From: Microbacterium sp. K24
GTDB lineage: Bacteria; Actinomycetota; Actinomycetes; Actinomycetales; Microbacteriaceae
Direction of reading: 5' to 3'
Length of the DNA: 64,000 bases
Assembly (NCBI RefSeq): GCF_004794465.1
Contig: NZ_SSDJ01000147.1
Coordinates: forward strand, 1 to 64,000
Shown here: positions 22,648 to 31,413 of the stretch, one piece after another
Layout of the letters: each line of letters opens with the position of its first letter
Position numbering within the stretch: position 1 is the stretch's first letter
The notes under the pieces: generated by a model
Told to the model about the DNA's origin: nothing
Seen by the model: only the letters and a program-made list of their open reading frames with translations
Database searches by the model: none
Made by a program: the position numbers and the translations under genes

Positions 22648-23196
22648 ATGTCCCTCGTCCATCGTCCTCGATTCACCGCTCCCATCCCTGCCGTGACCGC
22701 CGTCAGCCCGTCGGTCCCGCGCTGGGGCCATGTCTCGCGCACCGTGAGCCACTACGGCACGGTCGCATCGGTGCTCGCCATCTATCCGCCGGATTCCACC
22801 GGTGCAGAACGACGCCTCGCCGAGGCCAACCGCTTCTTCACACCGCTCGCGCTCGGCGGGGGCGTCGTCGTCTGGGTGGGGCTGTGCGCCGTCGGCGTTC
22901 CTCCGCTGCTCGCCACCCTGGCGCTCACGGCGGTGCTGCTCCCCGTCGGCTTCTCGCTCTCTCGCCGTGCACGTGACATCCGTCAGCGCACCGTGACGCT
23001 GGCAGCGAGCCGGTCCGGCCTGCACGAGGAGAGCGCGCAGGAGCGTTCGCAGCAGCGTCGGCTCGACACGATCGCGGAAGCTCTGCAGGATGCCGCCTAT
23101 GCCTGCCGGCAGGGCGTGATCAGTCGACAGGAGTTCGACCGCGCGTGGCGAGCGGCGTACGTGCACGCCGGCGGGAACACCTCCGCGGTCAGTTGA
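22648..23196 (+). CDS. Membrane protein, probably DUF6611 family
   Basis: 182 residues from ATG 22648, with GGAGG upstream. Residues about 20-60 carry RWGHVSRTVSHYGTVASVLAIYPPDSTGAERRLAEANRFF, a region I associate, tentatively, with DUF6611. Two helices follow (about 70-112), then an amphipathic, Arg/Gln-rich tail that includes QEFDRAWRAAYVHAG, like a short coiled coil on the cytosolic side. Function unknown. Its 3' end overlaps the convergent arr gene by 8 bases. Confidence 0.75.
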   Translation: MSLVHRPRFTAPIPAVTAVSPSVPRWGHVSRTVSHYGTVASVLAIYPPDSTGAERRLAEANRFFTPLALGGGVVVWVGLCAVGVPPLLATLALTAVLLPVGFSLSRRARDIRQRTVTLAASRSGLHEESAQERSQQRRLDTIAEALQDAAYACRQGVISRQEFDRAWRAAYVHAGGNTSAVS

Positions 23197-23599
23197 TGAT
23201 CTCGCCGCGTTCGTCGGCGCGGAGGGCGGCGAGCCGCTCGCGCCACGGCTGAAGGGCATCGGCCGACAATCTGGTCCAGTCGACGACCTCGCCGACGACC
23301 TTCACCGGCTCGGTGCTGCGGTACGAGCGCGTCGGATTGCCGGGGAACTTCTTGTCGGTCACGTTCGGATCGTTCTCGAACGGGCCCGTGGGCTCGACGA
23401 TGTACACCCGCGGTTCCCCGTCGCCCGCCGCAAGCTCTGCGGCGAGGCCCGCCCCGTCCCGCAACGCCGTGAAGTAGATGTGATTCATCACGACCTCCGG
23501 GCGGTAGTTCGACCGGAATCCCGCGGTGAGCAGGTCGCCCTCCTGAAGGTCGGCCTTGGTGCCGTGATAGAACGGTCCCTCGTCCAGCGCGTCATTCAT
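23189..23599 (-). CDS. arr: Rifamycin ADP-ribosyltransferase
   Basis: 136 residues, the usual length. It has FYHGTKADLQEGDLLTAGF, SNYRPEVVMNHIYFTALRDGAGLAAELA, PRVYIVEPTGPFENDPNVTDKKFPGNPT and RSYRSTEPVKVVGEV, all conserved in Arr proteins. Arr uses NAD+ to ADP-ribosylate rifamycins at O23, so it should give rifampicin resistance. Chromosomal copies are common in environmental actinobacteria. No mobile element is seen beside it, so it looks intrinsic. Confidence 0.95.
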   Translation of the reverse strand: MNDALDEGPFYHGTKADLQEGDLLTAGFRSNYRPEVVMNHIYFTALRDGAGLAAELAAGDGEPRVYIVEPTGPFENDPNVTDKKFPGNPTRSYRSTEPVKVVGEVVDWTRLSADALQPWRERLAALRADERGEIIN

Positions 23600-23636
23600 C
23601 CCGACAGCCTAGGTCGAAGGCGGTAGAACTGGACCT

Positions 23637-24782
23637 ATGACTGCGAAGATCACTGTCGCCCTCGTCGGTCTCGGCTTCGGAGCCGAGTTCGTGCCGATCT
23701 ACCGCGATCACCCCGACGTCGAGACGCTCGTGATCTGCGATGCCGATGCAGGGGTGTTGGCTGCCGTCGGCGACGAGTTCGGGATCACCGAGAGGTATGC
23801 GAGCCTCGATGACGTGCTCGCGCAGGACCACATCGACGCGGTGCATCTGGTCACCCGTCTCCCCGACCACGGGCGGGAGAGCATCGCGGTGCTGAGAGCG
23901 GGCAAGCACTGCGCCTCCACGGTGCCGATGGCGCTGTCGATCGACGAGATGCGCGAGATCGTGCGGCTGCAGGGCGCCACCGGCAAGAACTACATGATGA
24001 TGGAGACCGCGGTCTACACGCGCGAGTTCCTGCATTGCCGTGAGCTGTTCGACGAGGGGCGGTTCGGTGCGATCACCTTCGCGAAGGGCTCGCACTACCA
24101 GGACATGGAGGGCTGGCCGGCGTACTGGCGCGGCCTCCCGCCGCACTTCTACATGACCCATGCGATCGCTCCGGTGCTCGGTCTGCTCGGCACTCGCGCC
24201 ACGACTGTGCGCTGCCTCGGCTCGGGCCGGTTGCCTGACGACCGTGCGGCGCAGTACGGAAATCCGTTCCCCGCCGAGACGGCGATCTTCGAACTCGAGG
24301 GATCGGATGCCGCGGTCGAGGTCTCCCGCACCCTGTTCCAGGCCACGCGCTCCTACTCCGAGGCGTTCGCCGTGTATGGCGAGAGTTACGGATTCGAGTG
24401 GCCGCAACTCGAGGACGAGCCTCCGGTGCACTTCCTCCGCGTGACCGGCGCAGGGGAGGACGCGCGAGGCGACGGGATCGAAGCCCGCCGCATCGAGGCG
24501 CCCGATCGGGGCGACCTGCTTCCCGCGGAGATCGCGGGCTACACCGGCTCCAGTGTCTTCGCCGACGGCAGTCACGCCTCGTTCGTGCAGGGCGGCGGTC
24601 ATGGCGGCTCGCACCCGCATCTCGTGCACGAGTTCGTCCGCAGCATCGTCGAGGGCCGACTCCCCGCGATCGACGCGGTCACGGCGGCGAACTGGACGGC
24701 CCCCGGGGTGATCGCGCACGAGTCCGCTCTGCAGGGTGGCGTGCCGCTGCCGATCCCCTCCTTCGACGGGATCAGCGGCTGA
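23637..24782 (+). CDS. Gfo/Idh/MocA-family oxidoreductase
   Basis: 381 residues. The NAD(P)-binding fold starts KITVALVGLGFGAEFVPIYRDHPDV; HLVTRLPDHGRESIAVLRAGKHCASTVPMAL is the catalytic-loop region with the Lys before the cis-Pro-like segment. The C-terminal domain includes MMMETAVYTREFLHC and GSHYQDMEGWPAYWRGLPPHFYMTHAIAPVLGL. It most likely oxidises or reduces a sugar or cyclitol; the substrate cannot be read. It stands 37 bases from the divergent arr gene and is not in an operon. Confidence 0.9.
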   Translation: MTAKITVALVGLGFGAEFVPIYRDHPDVETLVICDADAGVLAAVGDEFGITERYASLDDVLAQDHIDAVHLVTRLPDHGRESIAVLRAGKHCASTVPMALSIDEMREIVRLQGATGKNYMMMETAVYTREFLHCRELFDEGRFGAITFAKGSHYQDMEGWPAYWRGLPPHFYMTHAIAPVLGLLGTRATTVRCLGSGRLPDDRAAQYGNPFPAETAIFELEGSDAAVEVSRTLFQATRSYSEAFAVYGESYGFEWPQLEDEPPVHFLRVTGAGEDARGDGIEARRIEAPDRGDLLPAEIAGYTGSSVFADGSHASFVQGGGHGGSHPHLVHEFVRSIVEGRLPAIDAVTAANWTAPGVIAHESALQGGVPLPIPSFDGISG

Positions 24783-24809
24783 GATCCAGGAAACGTCTCC
24801 GCATGGTCC

Positions 24810-25211
24810 TCAGCGCCGGCGGTACTCCTCCTCCGACACGTGCTCGAGCCAGGTCGTCGTCTCGGCCGGATCGTCGGCACTCTCGAGCAGCGCGAGGTGC
24901 TGCATGAAGCCGTCCTCCGTGGCGCCGTGCCAGTGCTCCTCGCCGGGTGGGGTGTACACCGTCTGACCGGGCTCCGCCTCGACGACCTTGCCGTCGCGGG
25001 TGCCGACGAGCGCGGTGCCCTCGGTCACGCGCAGGTACTGGCCGCGGGCGTGCGAGTGCCACGCCGTGCGAGCGCCGGGGGCGAAGCGCACGAGTCCGCC
25101 CGACATCCGCTGGTCCGCGTCGTGCGGCGCGATGATCGGGTCGAGCCAGACGTCACCGGTGAACTGCTCCGGCGGATTCTTGACGGTCGGGATCCGCGGT
25201 TCGATATTCAC
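24810..25211 (-). CDS. Cupin-domain protein
   Basis: 133 residues from GTG 25211, with GGAGGAGGA upstream. A single cupin barrel: GARTAWHSHARGQYLRVTEG carries the first metal-binding motif (H-x-H...), and PPGEEHWHGATEDGFMQHLAL the second (H-x-H). It is downstream of an alcohol dehydrogenase and an aldo-keto reductase on the same strand with 12 bases between it and the dehydrogenase, so it belongs to that operon. This cupin type often accompanies oxidoreductases of quinone or aldehyde metabolism; the substrate is not known. Confidence 0.88.
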   Translation of the reverse strand: MNIEPRIPTVKNPPEQFTGDVWLDPIIAPHDADQRMSGGLVRFAPGARTAWHSHARGQYLRVTEGTALVGTRDGKVVEAEPGQTVYTPPGEEHWHGATEDGFMQHLALLESADDPAETTTWLEHVSEEEYRRR

Positions 25212-25223
25212 GATTCCTCCTCC

Positions 25224-26243
25224 TCAGACGGTCAGCAGCACCTTGGTGGCGCGGCGCTCGTCCATGGCCTTGTAGCCCTCGGCCGCCTCTTCGAGCGGCA
25301 GGGTGAGGTCGAACACCACGCCCGGGTCGATCTTCCGGTCCCAGATCAGCTGGATGAGCTCGGGGAGGAAGCGGCGGACCGGCGCGGGCCCACCGTGGAG
25401 GTGCACACCCGAGAAGAACAGCTCGTTGCCGGGCAGCTCCACGTCGTGCGAGACGCCGACATATCCGATGTGGCCTCCGGCACGTGTGGAGCGGATCGCC
25501 TGCATCATCGACTCCTGGGTGCCGACGGCCTCGATCGCGGAGTGCGCGCCGAGCCCGTTCGTCAGCTCCTTGATCTTCGCGACGCCGGCGTCTCCGCGCT
25601 CCTCGACGATGTCGGTGGCGCCGAAGGCGCGGGCGAGCTCCTGGCGATCGGCGTGCCGGCTCATCGCGATGATGCGCTCGGCCCCCAGCTGCGACGCGGC
25701 GAGGACGCCGAGGAGCCCCACGGCTCCGTCTCCGACCACGGCGACCGTCTTGCCCGGGCCGACCTCGGCCGCGGCGGCGGCGAACCATCCTGTGCCCAGC
25801 ACGTCGGATGCGGCGAGCAGCGACGGCACGAGATCGGCGTCGGGCTGACCGGGCGTGGCGACGAGGGTGCCGTCGGCGTGCGGGATGAGGGCGTACTCGG
25901 CCTGGGTGCCGTAGCGGCCCATCGGCACGACATGCACGCAACGGGACTGGTACCCGGCTTCGCAGATCTCGCAGGTGTTGTCGGACGCCATGAACGATCC
26001 GACGACGAAGTCGCCGACCTGAACGTTCTTCACTTCCGCGCCGATCTCCTCGACGACGCCCACGTACTCGTGTCCCATCGGGGTGGCGTCCACGGAGTCC
26101 GCACCCCGATAGGGCCACAGGTCCGAGCCGCAGATGCAGGTCGCGGCGAGCTTGATGACGGCATCCGTCGGTCGGGTGATGGTCGGCTTCTCACGGTCTT
26201 CGACCCGGACGTCGCCGGGTCCGTGCATGATGACTCCACGCAT
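25224..26243 (-). CDS. Zinc-dependent alcohol dehydrogenase (MDR family)
   Basis: 339 residues from ATG 26243, which has AAGGAGAACC upstream; the frame is open to 26294. It has CICGSDLWPYRG (catalytic zinc), GHEYVGVVEEIGAEV, the structural-zinc lobe CEICEAGYQSRC, and the cofactor site GKTVAVVGDGAVGLLGVLAA. It should interconvert an alcohol and an aldehyde or ketone with NAD(P). The genes on either side (cupin downstream, aldo-keto reductase upstream, same strand) suggest a small detoxification operon under the divergent XRE regulator. Confidence 0.92.
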   Translation of the reverse strand: MRGVIMHGPGDVRVEDREKPTITRPTDAVIKLAATCICGSDLWPYRGADSVDATPMGHEYVGVVEEIGAEVKNVQVGDFVVGSFMASDNTCEICEAGYQSRCVHVVPMGRYGTQAEYALIPHADGTLVATPGQPDADLVPSLLAASDVLGTGWFAAAAAEVGPGKTVAVVGDGAVGLLGVLAASQLGAERIIAMSRHADRQELARAFGATDIVEERGDAGVAKIKELTNGLGAHSAIEAVGTQESMMQAIRSTRAGGHIGYVGVSHDVELPGNELFFSGVHLHGGPAPVRRFLPELIQLIWDRKIDPGVVFDLTLPLEEAAEGYKAMDERRATKVLLTV

Positions 26244-26290
26244 GTGGTTCTCCTTGCTGAATCGGTCTGAGGAAACGGAAGCGGGGTCGC

Positions 26291-27169
26291 TCATGCTTCG
26301 GGGATCTCCCGGCCGAAGGCCTCGAGCGTGACGGCCTCGGGCTCGGGGCCACGGCGCACGTCCGTGTCGAGCGCGTCGATCGCCGCCAGCTGGTCGGAGG
26401 TGAGTTCGAAGTCGAACACGTCGAAGTTCTCGGCGATGCGCGCCGGGCGCACCGACTTCGGCAGGGCGGATCGTCCCTGCTGAAGGTGCCAGCGCAGCAT
26501 CACCTGTGCCGGGGATTTGCCATGCTCGGCGCCGATGGCCGCGAGCGTCTCGTCGTCGAACGCCGAGGCGCCGTGGGGACGGTATGCGGTGATGCCGCCG
26601 ATCGGCGACCAGGCCTGCGTGATCGTGCCGGCCACGGCATCCGCCTGCTGCACGTCGCGCTGCTGGAAGTACGGGTGCACCTCGATCTGGTTCACCGCGG
26701 GCACGATGGAGGTCTCAGCGGCGAGGTCCGCAAGATGCGCGGGCATGAAGTTGCTCACGCCGATGGCGCGCACACGTCCGTCCCCGAGCAGGGTCTCGAG
26801 AGCCTTGTAAGCGCCGAGGGTGCGGTCGAACTGCGACGGTAGAGCCTGGTGCAGGATGAGCAGGTCGAGAGTGTCGACGCCGAGCTTGCCGGTCGATTTC
26901 TCGAAGGCGTGCAGCGTCTCGTCGTAGCCGAAGTCGGTGATCCAGACCTTGGTCTCGATGAAGACATCGTTGCGCGCGATGCCGGACTGGCGGATGGCTT
27001 CACCGACCTCGCGCTCGTTGCCGTAGGCGGCGGCCGTGTCGATCAGGCGGTACCCCGTCTCGATCGCCGATGTCACCGCCGCGACAGTCTCCTCAGGTGC
27101 CGCTTGATAGACGCCGAAACCGAGGGCGGGCATCGTGACGCCGTTGTTCAGAGTGAAATTCGTGGTCAT
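26291..27169 (-). CDS. Aldo/keto reductase
   Basis: 292 residues from ATG 27169 (MTTNFTLNNGV); the longer frame upstream has no coding character. The family sites are GYRLIDTAAAYGNEREVG (catalytic Asp and Tyr), DTLDLLILHQALP (with His) and the NADPH loop ALPKSVRPARIAENFDVFDFEL. It reduces aldehydes or ketones with NADPH in the cytosol. The divergent XRE gene begins 86 bases away, so this operon is its likely target. Confidence 0.93.
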   Translation of the reverse strand: MTTNFTLNNGVTMPALGFGVYQAAPEETVAAVTSAIETGYRLIDTAAAYGNEREVGEAIRQSGIARNDVFIETKVWITDFGYDETLHAFEKSTGKLGVDTLDLLILHQALPSQFDRTLGAYKALETLLGDGRVRAIGVSNFMPAHLADLAAETSIVPAVNQIEVHPYFQQRDVQQADAVAGTITQAWSPIGGITAYRPHGASAFDDETLAAIGAEHGKSPAQVMLRWHLQQGRSALPKSVRPARIAENFDVFDFELTSDQLAAIDALDTDVRRGPEPEAVTLEAFGREIPEA

Positions 27170-27254
27170 AGCTCCAGTGTGCGCGCGCACGCGTCGGGGT
27201 GGGAGGGCCTGGTGGTACCTCTCTGCGTGTGCCAAGAGGGCGTACCGTCGAGGT

Positions 27255-28133
27255 ATGGACACCCGCAGCGAAGTGCGCGAATTCCTCTCCACGCGGCGCG
27301 CACGACTCACCCCCGATCGGGCTGGACTCCCGGTGTTCGGCGGCAACCGACGCGTGCCGGGCCTGCGTCGCGAAGAGGTCTCCCTCCTCGCGGGAGTGAG
27401 TGTCGACTACTACACGCGCCTCGAACGCGGCGACCTCTCCGGAGTGTCGGACAGCGTGCTCGACGCGCTCTCCCGCGCTCTGCAGCTGGACGACGCCGAG
27501 ACCGCGCACCTGTTCGACCTCGCCCGCACGGCGAACGCCTCACCCGTCGCCCGCAGGCCGCGCAAGAAGGCGGAAGCGATCCGTCCCAGCATCCAGCGAC
27601 TCCTCGACGCGATGACGGGAGCGCCGGCCCTGGTGCGGAGCAGCTCCTTCGATTACCTCGGTGCGAACGATCTCGGCAGGGCGCTGTACTCGCCGCACTT
27701 CGACGATCCCTCGCCCAACAGTGTGAGATTCGCCTTCTTGAATCCTGTGGCCCACGAGTTCTATCCCGACTGGGACCGTGTCACCCGTGAGCTCGTCGCT
27801 GCCATGCGCAGCGAGGCAGGCCGCAACCCGTTCGATCGTCGGTTCAGCGACCTCGTCGGAGAGCTGTCCACGCGCAGTGATCGCTTCCGCACGCTGTGGG
27901 CCGCGCACGACGTGCGCTTCAATCGCAGCGGAGTGAAACGGCTGCGGCATCCGATCGTCGGCGAGATCGAGCTCGTCTACGAGGCGTTCGAGCTTCCGTC
28001 CGATCCGGGCTTGCAGATGTCGACGTACACGGCCGAGCCCGGCACCCCCTCGGAGGACAAGCTCAAGATGCTGGCCAGCTGGGTCGCGACCGAGGCACCA
28101 CGCACGGAGACGACGGCGTCGACCGACGCCTGA
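27255..28133 (+). CDS. XRE-family regulator with MmyB-like ligand domain
   Basis: 292 residues from ATG 27255. The N-terminal HTH reads RRVPGLRREEVSLLAGVSVDYYTRLERGDL, the hallmark of MmyB-like regulators. The C-terminal domain (about 105-270) is the PAS-like MmyB pocket (GVKRLRHPIVGEIELVYEAFELPSDPGLQMSTYTAEPGTPSEDKL), which in family members binds fatty acids or related ligands. It lies divergent from the aldo-keto reductase operon and probably represses it. A second regulator of the same type sits at 31414 beside an SDR. Confidence 0.92.
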   Translation: MDTRSEVREFLSTRRARLTPDRAGLPVFGGNRRVPGLRREEVSLLAGVSVDYYTRLERGDLSGVSDSVLDALSRALQLDDAETAHLFDLARTANASPVARRPRKKAEAIRPSIQRLLDAMTGAPALVRSSSFDYLGANDLGRALYSPHFDDPSPNSVRFAFLNPVAHEFYPDWDRVTRELVAAMRSEAGRNPFDRRFSDLVGELSTRSDRFRTLWAAHDVRFNRSGVKRLRHPIVGEIELVYEAFELPSDPGLQMSTYTAEPGTPSEDKLKMLASWVATEAPRTETTASTDA

Positions 28134-28152
28134 CCCTGCCGCGGCGGGCGGC

Positions 28153-28938
28153 TCAGAGCACGATGTCGCCGGAGGCGCTCAGCGGGCGCCAGCCTTCCGC
28201 GCGTGCGCTCTCGCCGCGGAGCACGTCTGCCGCGATCAGCGGGCCGAGGTCGACGCCGGCGATCCCGGCGATGTCGGCGATCGGAGCCTGGAAGGTGCGG
28301 AACCCTCCGAGCGGCGGGGCCGCGAGCAGCCCCTCGTCGGCATCGACGAGCTCGGTCTGGTCGAGCACGAAACCGGCGGCACGGAGCCCTGTCGGATCGT
28401 GCCAGGCGGCGACCTTCCAGAAACGCAGCGGAATGCGGATGCCGCGATACGGCGGGTCGTCGTCGGCGAGAACCGGGGCCGTGAAGACGCTCAGCCGCTG
28501 ATCTGTCGTCTCGGCGTACGCGAGCACGTGGTCTTCGAGGCCGAGCCACAGCTCCTTCGACTGGTTGAAGCCCGCTGCCTGCGGGGCGGCGTTCGGGTAG
28601 AAGAAGGTGGCCTCCATCGCCGCGCGTGCCTGGGACGCCTCACCCCACCCGGGGTCACGGCGGCGTACGAGGTGACCGCGGTCGAGGTCGTTCCGTGCGT
28701 ACACGTCGGGGCCGGTCTGCACTTCTGCGTCGATGCGCGGGTCGAGACGCCACTCGCCCTCCCGAGCGAGATCGAGAAGCCGCGCCCCGTCGATGTTCAC
28801 CGCGGTCACGGCTGCGAGCCGGCGCTGCGGATCGAGCAGCACCGAGAACCGCGGGTAGTCGAGCGTGCGGAGTTCCCGGCCCGGCGCCGGCAGCGGCACC
28901 GTCGTGGCGAGGAACTCGGAATCGTAGCCGTCCGTCAT
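28153..28938 (-). CDS. DNA/RNA non-specific endonuclease
   Basis: 261 residues from ATG 28938 (MTDGYDSEF). The core holds RNDLDRGHLVRRRDPGWG, where DRGH is the catalytic motif of the beta-beta-alpha-Me nucleases (His as base), and FFYPNAAPQAAGFNQSKELWLGLED with the metal-binding Asn. There is no signal peptide, which is unusual for a protective or nutritional nuclease but common in actinobacterial homologues. It lies alone between convergent or tandem neighbours with no inhibitor gene visible. Confidence 0.9.
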   Translation of the reverse strand: MTDGYDSEFLATTVPLPAPGRELRTLDYPRFSVLLDPQRRLAAVTAVNIDGARLLDLAREGEWRLDPRIDAEVQTGPDVYARNDLDRGHLVRRRDPGWGEASQARAAMEATFFYPNAAPQAAGFNQSKELWLGLEDHVLAYAETTDQRLSVFTAPVLADDDPPYRGIRIPLRFWKVAAWHDPTGLRAAGFVLDQTELVDADEGLLAAPPLGGFRTFQAPIADIAGIAGVDLGPLIAADVLRGESARAEGWRPLSASGDIVL

Positions 28939-28981
28939 GCCTCCTATCGTGCCGGATGCGTACGACACACGCCTCGGCGCG

Positions 28982-30082
28982 CTAGGTGACCGCGCCGACG
29001 TGACTGCGCTGGTCGATCAGCGGACAGCTGAAGACGTCTCGCTCGCCCAGGCCGACGCGGTTGATGTAGCGGATCACGATCCCATACGACGCGAACAGCC
29101 CGATCCGGGTGTACGGCACCCCGAGTTCGCGGCAGTACGCCTCGACCACGGGGGCCGCGTGCCTCAGGTGCGGCCGGGGCATCGACGGGAACAGGTGATG
29201 CTCGACCTGGTAGTTCAGGCCGCCCAGCAGGATGTCGACGAATCGGCTCCCGCGGACGTTGCGGCTCATCAGCACCTGGCGCCGCAGGAAGTCGAGCGTC
29301 ATGTCGCGCGGGACCACCGGCATCCCCTTGTGGTTCGGGGCGAACGCGACGCCCATGTAGAAGCCGAAGAGCCCGAGCTGCACGGCGAGGAAGACGAACG
29401 CGATGCCCGGCGACAGCACGAGGAACACCAGCATCAGATAACCGATCATCCGCACGCTCAGGAACACGATCTCGGCCCACCGCCGTTCGAGGCGCCCGCG
29501 GGCGAACACGCGCCGCACGCTCGAGGCGTGCAGCGAGAGCCCTTCGAGCAGCAGGATCGGGAAGAACATCAGCCCCTGATGCCCACGCAGCCACGAGACC
29601 ACGGGACTGTGATGTCGCGCCGCGCTCTCAGCGGTCACGGCGATCACCGGAAGCTCGATGTCGGGATCGGCTCCGAGCTTGTTCGGATTGGCGTGATGTC
29701 GGGTGTGCTTGTGCTGCCACCAGCCGTAGCTCATGCCGACGAGCAGATCGCCGAGGATCAGGCTGATCCAGTCGTTCCAGCGTCCGGAGACGAAGATCTG
29801 CCTGTGCGCGGCATCGTGCCCGAGGAACGCGATCTGGGTGAACACGATCGCCAGCAGCGCCGCGGTGAACAGCTGCCACCAGGTGTCGCCGATCCAGACG
29901 AACGCGACGATGCAGGCGACCAGCACCAGCGGCGCGGCGACGAGCTTCGTCCAGTAGTAGCCGTAGCGGCGACGCAGGAGACCGCGACTGCGGACGGTCT
30001 GTGCGAGCTCGGTGAAAGTGCTCGATGCACGGGGCGCGCTGTCGCGCGGACGAGTGCGGACGGTCGGACGGATGTCGCCCAT
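28982..30082 (-). CDS. Fatty acid desaturase (membrane di-iron)
   Basis: 366 residues with four main membrane helices. The three histidine boxes are HDAAH, HKHTRHH and QVEHH, which hold two irons. The third box starting with Q is typical of acyl-lipid or acyl-CoA front-end-like desaturases (linoleoyl-CoA desaturase family). It would insert a double bond into membrane fatty acids, useful in cold adaptation. A 63-residue ORF lies 24 bases upstream on the same strand and may be co-transcribed. Confidence 0.92.
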   Translation of the reverse strand: MGDIRPTVRTRPRDSAPRASSTFTELAQTVRSRGLLRRRYGYYWTKLVAAPLVLVACIVAFVWIGDTWWQLFTAALLAIVFTQIAFLGHDAAHRQIFVSGRWNDWISLILGDLLVGMSYGWWQHKHTRHHANPNKLGADPDIELPVIAVTAESAARHHSPVVSWLRGHQGLMFFPILLLEGLSLHASSVRRVFARGRLERRWAEIVFLSVRMIGYLMLVFLVLSPGIAFVFLAVQLGLFGFYMGVAFAPNHKGMPVVPRDMTLDFLRRQVLMSRNVRGSRFVDILLGGLNYQVEHHLFPSMPRPHLRHAAPVVEAYCRELGVPYTRIGLFASYGIVIRYINRVGLGERDVFSCPLIDQRSHVGAVT

Positions 30083-30106
30083 GATGACCTCTTCGCCGGT
30101 GTCGCC

Positions 30107-30298
30107 CTAACTGCGGACGGCACCGCCTTCTTCGGCCCAGTCCGAGATGCGTGCTTCGTCGTCGTCGATCGTCGTGGAGGCGGCGTCGGGGTCAGGCGTC
30201 TGCACGGTCGTCAGCTCGACAGGGAGCGCGTCGACGAGAGCGGATCCGAGACCCAGCGGTTCGGGGCTGAGCCCCGCGATCTTCACTTGTGCGTTCAT
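30107..30298 (-). CDS. Small hypothetical protein upstream of the desaturase (63 aa)
   Basis: 63 residues: an Ala/Leu-rich first half (VKIAGLSPEPLGLGSALVDAL) and a strongly acidic second half (TIDDDEARISDWAEEGG). No Cys, no membrane helix. It is tightly placed before the desaturase and shows normal codon bias, so it may be real, but I recognise no family. Confidence 0.5.
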   Translation of the reverse strand: MNAQVKIAGLSPEPLGLGSALVDALPVELTTVQTPDPDAASTTIDDDEARISDWAEEGGAVRS

Positions 30299-30347
30299 GA
30301 TCGGACGTTACGCCCTCTAGCTGTACGGGCTCACAGTCTCGATCCCC

Positions 30348-31289
30348 TCAGTCACCGTTGATCCGCACCCCCGTGAGCTCCTCGGAGACCTGCCACACGC
30401 GCCGTGCTTCTTCCTCGCTGCGGAGTCGCGAGTACATCTTCTGCTCGGCGGGAGCGCCGCCGAGGTGAGCGAGCCCGCGGGGGCCGTAGAGGCGGCCGCG
30501 GCGGGCGTCGGGGGATGTCGCGGCATAGAGGGCGGACAGCGCTGCCGACTCCGGCGTGCCGACCAGGATGCCGCGTGCGGATAGCCACCGGATCATGCGC
30601 ACGCTAACGGTGTCCTGCCCGCGCTGCAATTCGGGTCGGGCTGCGAGCAGGCTGGTCGGGGCGACTCCCGGGTGGGCGAGGTTGCTCGTGATGCCCCAGC
30701 CGTGTTCCTCGCTGCGCCGGTCGAGCTCGAGCGCGAACTGCCCGAAGGCGATCTTCGACTGGCTGTAGGCATGCTGGCCGCTGTAGGACCGCTCCCAGTT
30801 CAGGTCGTCCCAGTGGATGGAGCCCGAGTTCGCGGCGATGCTGACCTGCGAGGTGACGCGGGCGCTGCCTGCGCGCAGGAGCGGGAGCAGCTGCCCGACG
30901 AGGGCGAAGTGGCCGAGGTGATTCGTGCCAAACTGCAGCTCGAAGCCGTCGGCCGTGAGCTGCCGGTCGGGCGGGGTCATGACGCCGGCGTTGTTGATCA
31001 GGAGGTGGACGGGTCGAGCGTCCTGCCGCATGCTGTCGCCGAACGCCGCGATCGACTCGAGCGACGAGAGGTCCATGGGCAGCAGCGTGATCTCTGCGGA
31101 CGGCGCCGTCTTCCGGATGCCGGCGGCCGCGGCCTCGCCTTTGGCCAGGTTGCGGACCGGCAGCACGACCTCGGCGCCGGCTCGCGCGAGGCGGGTGGCG
31201 ATCCGCAGTCCGATGCCGTCGCTCCCTCCGGTGACGACGGCGCGGCGTCCGGTCAGCGGCGGGACGGTGATGTCGATGATGCGTGGCAT
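30348..31289 (-). CDS. Short-chain dehydrogenase/reductase
   Basis: 313 residues. [16 protein letters not shown] is the nucleotide-binding loop, NNAGVM the structural motif, and [15 protein letters not shown] the catalytic Y-x-x-x-K. It belongs to the classical, retinol-dehydrogenase-like SDRs with an extended C-terminus. The second MmyB-type XRE regulator is transcribed divergently 124 bases away, mirroring the aldo-keto reductase arrangement at 26-28 kb. The substrate is unknown. Confidence 0.92.
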   Translation of the reverse strand: MPRIIDITVPPLTGRRAVVTGGSDGIGLRIATRLARAGAEVVLPVRNLAKGEAAAAGIRKTAPSAEITLLPMDLSSLESIAAFGDSMRQDARPVHLLINNAGVMTPPDRQLTADGFELQFGTNHLGHFALVGQLLPLLRAGSARVTSQVSIAANSGSIHWDDLNWERSYSGQHAYSQSKIAFGQFALELDRRSEEHGWGITSNLAHPGVAPTSLLAARPELQRGQDTVSVRMIRWLSARGILVGTPESAALSALYAATSPDARRGRLYGPRGLAHLGGAPAEQKMYSRLRSEEEARRVWQVSEELTGVRINGD

Positions 31290-31413
31290 GGTGTGCTCCT
31301 TCAGGTCTCCACCACTCTCGCCGTCGCACTGGCGGGCAACCAGGACTCGTCGATCAGTGGATGCCGGAGCACAGGCGTGTCAGGATCATCAGCGACGAGA
31401 GGCGGTCGTGCGC

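Noticed and set aside
24840..26270. A 476-codon plus-strand frame over the cupin and alcohol dehydrogenase genes
   Set aside because: Both minus-strand genes have metal-binding motifs and ribosome sites. The plus-strand frame is a shadow.
26291..27346. Start of the aldo-keto reductase at 27346
   Set aside because: The extra 59 residues are Arg-rich, cover the divergent regulator's promoter and match nothing in the family; ATG 27169 begins the conserved N-terminus.
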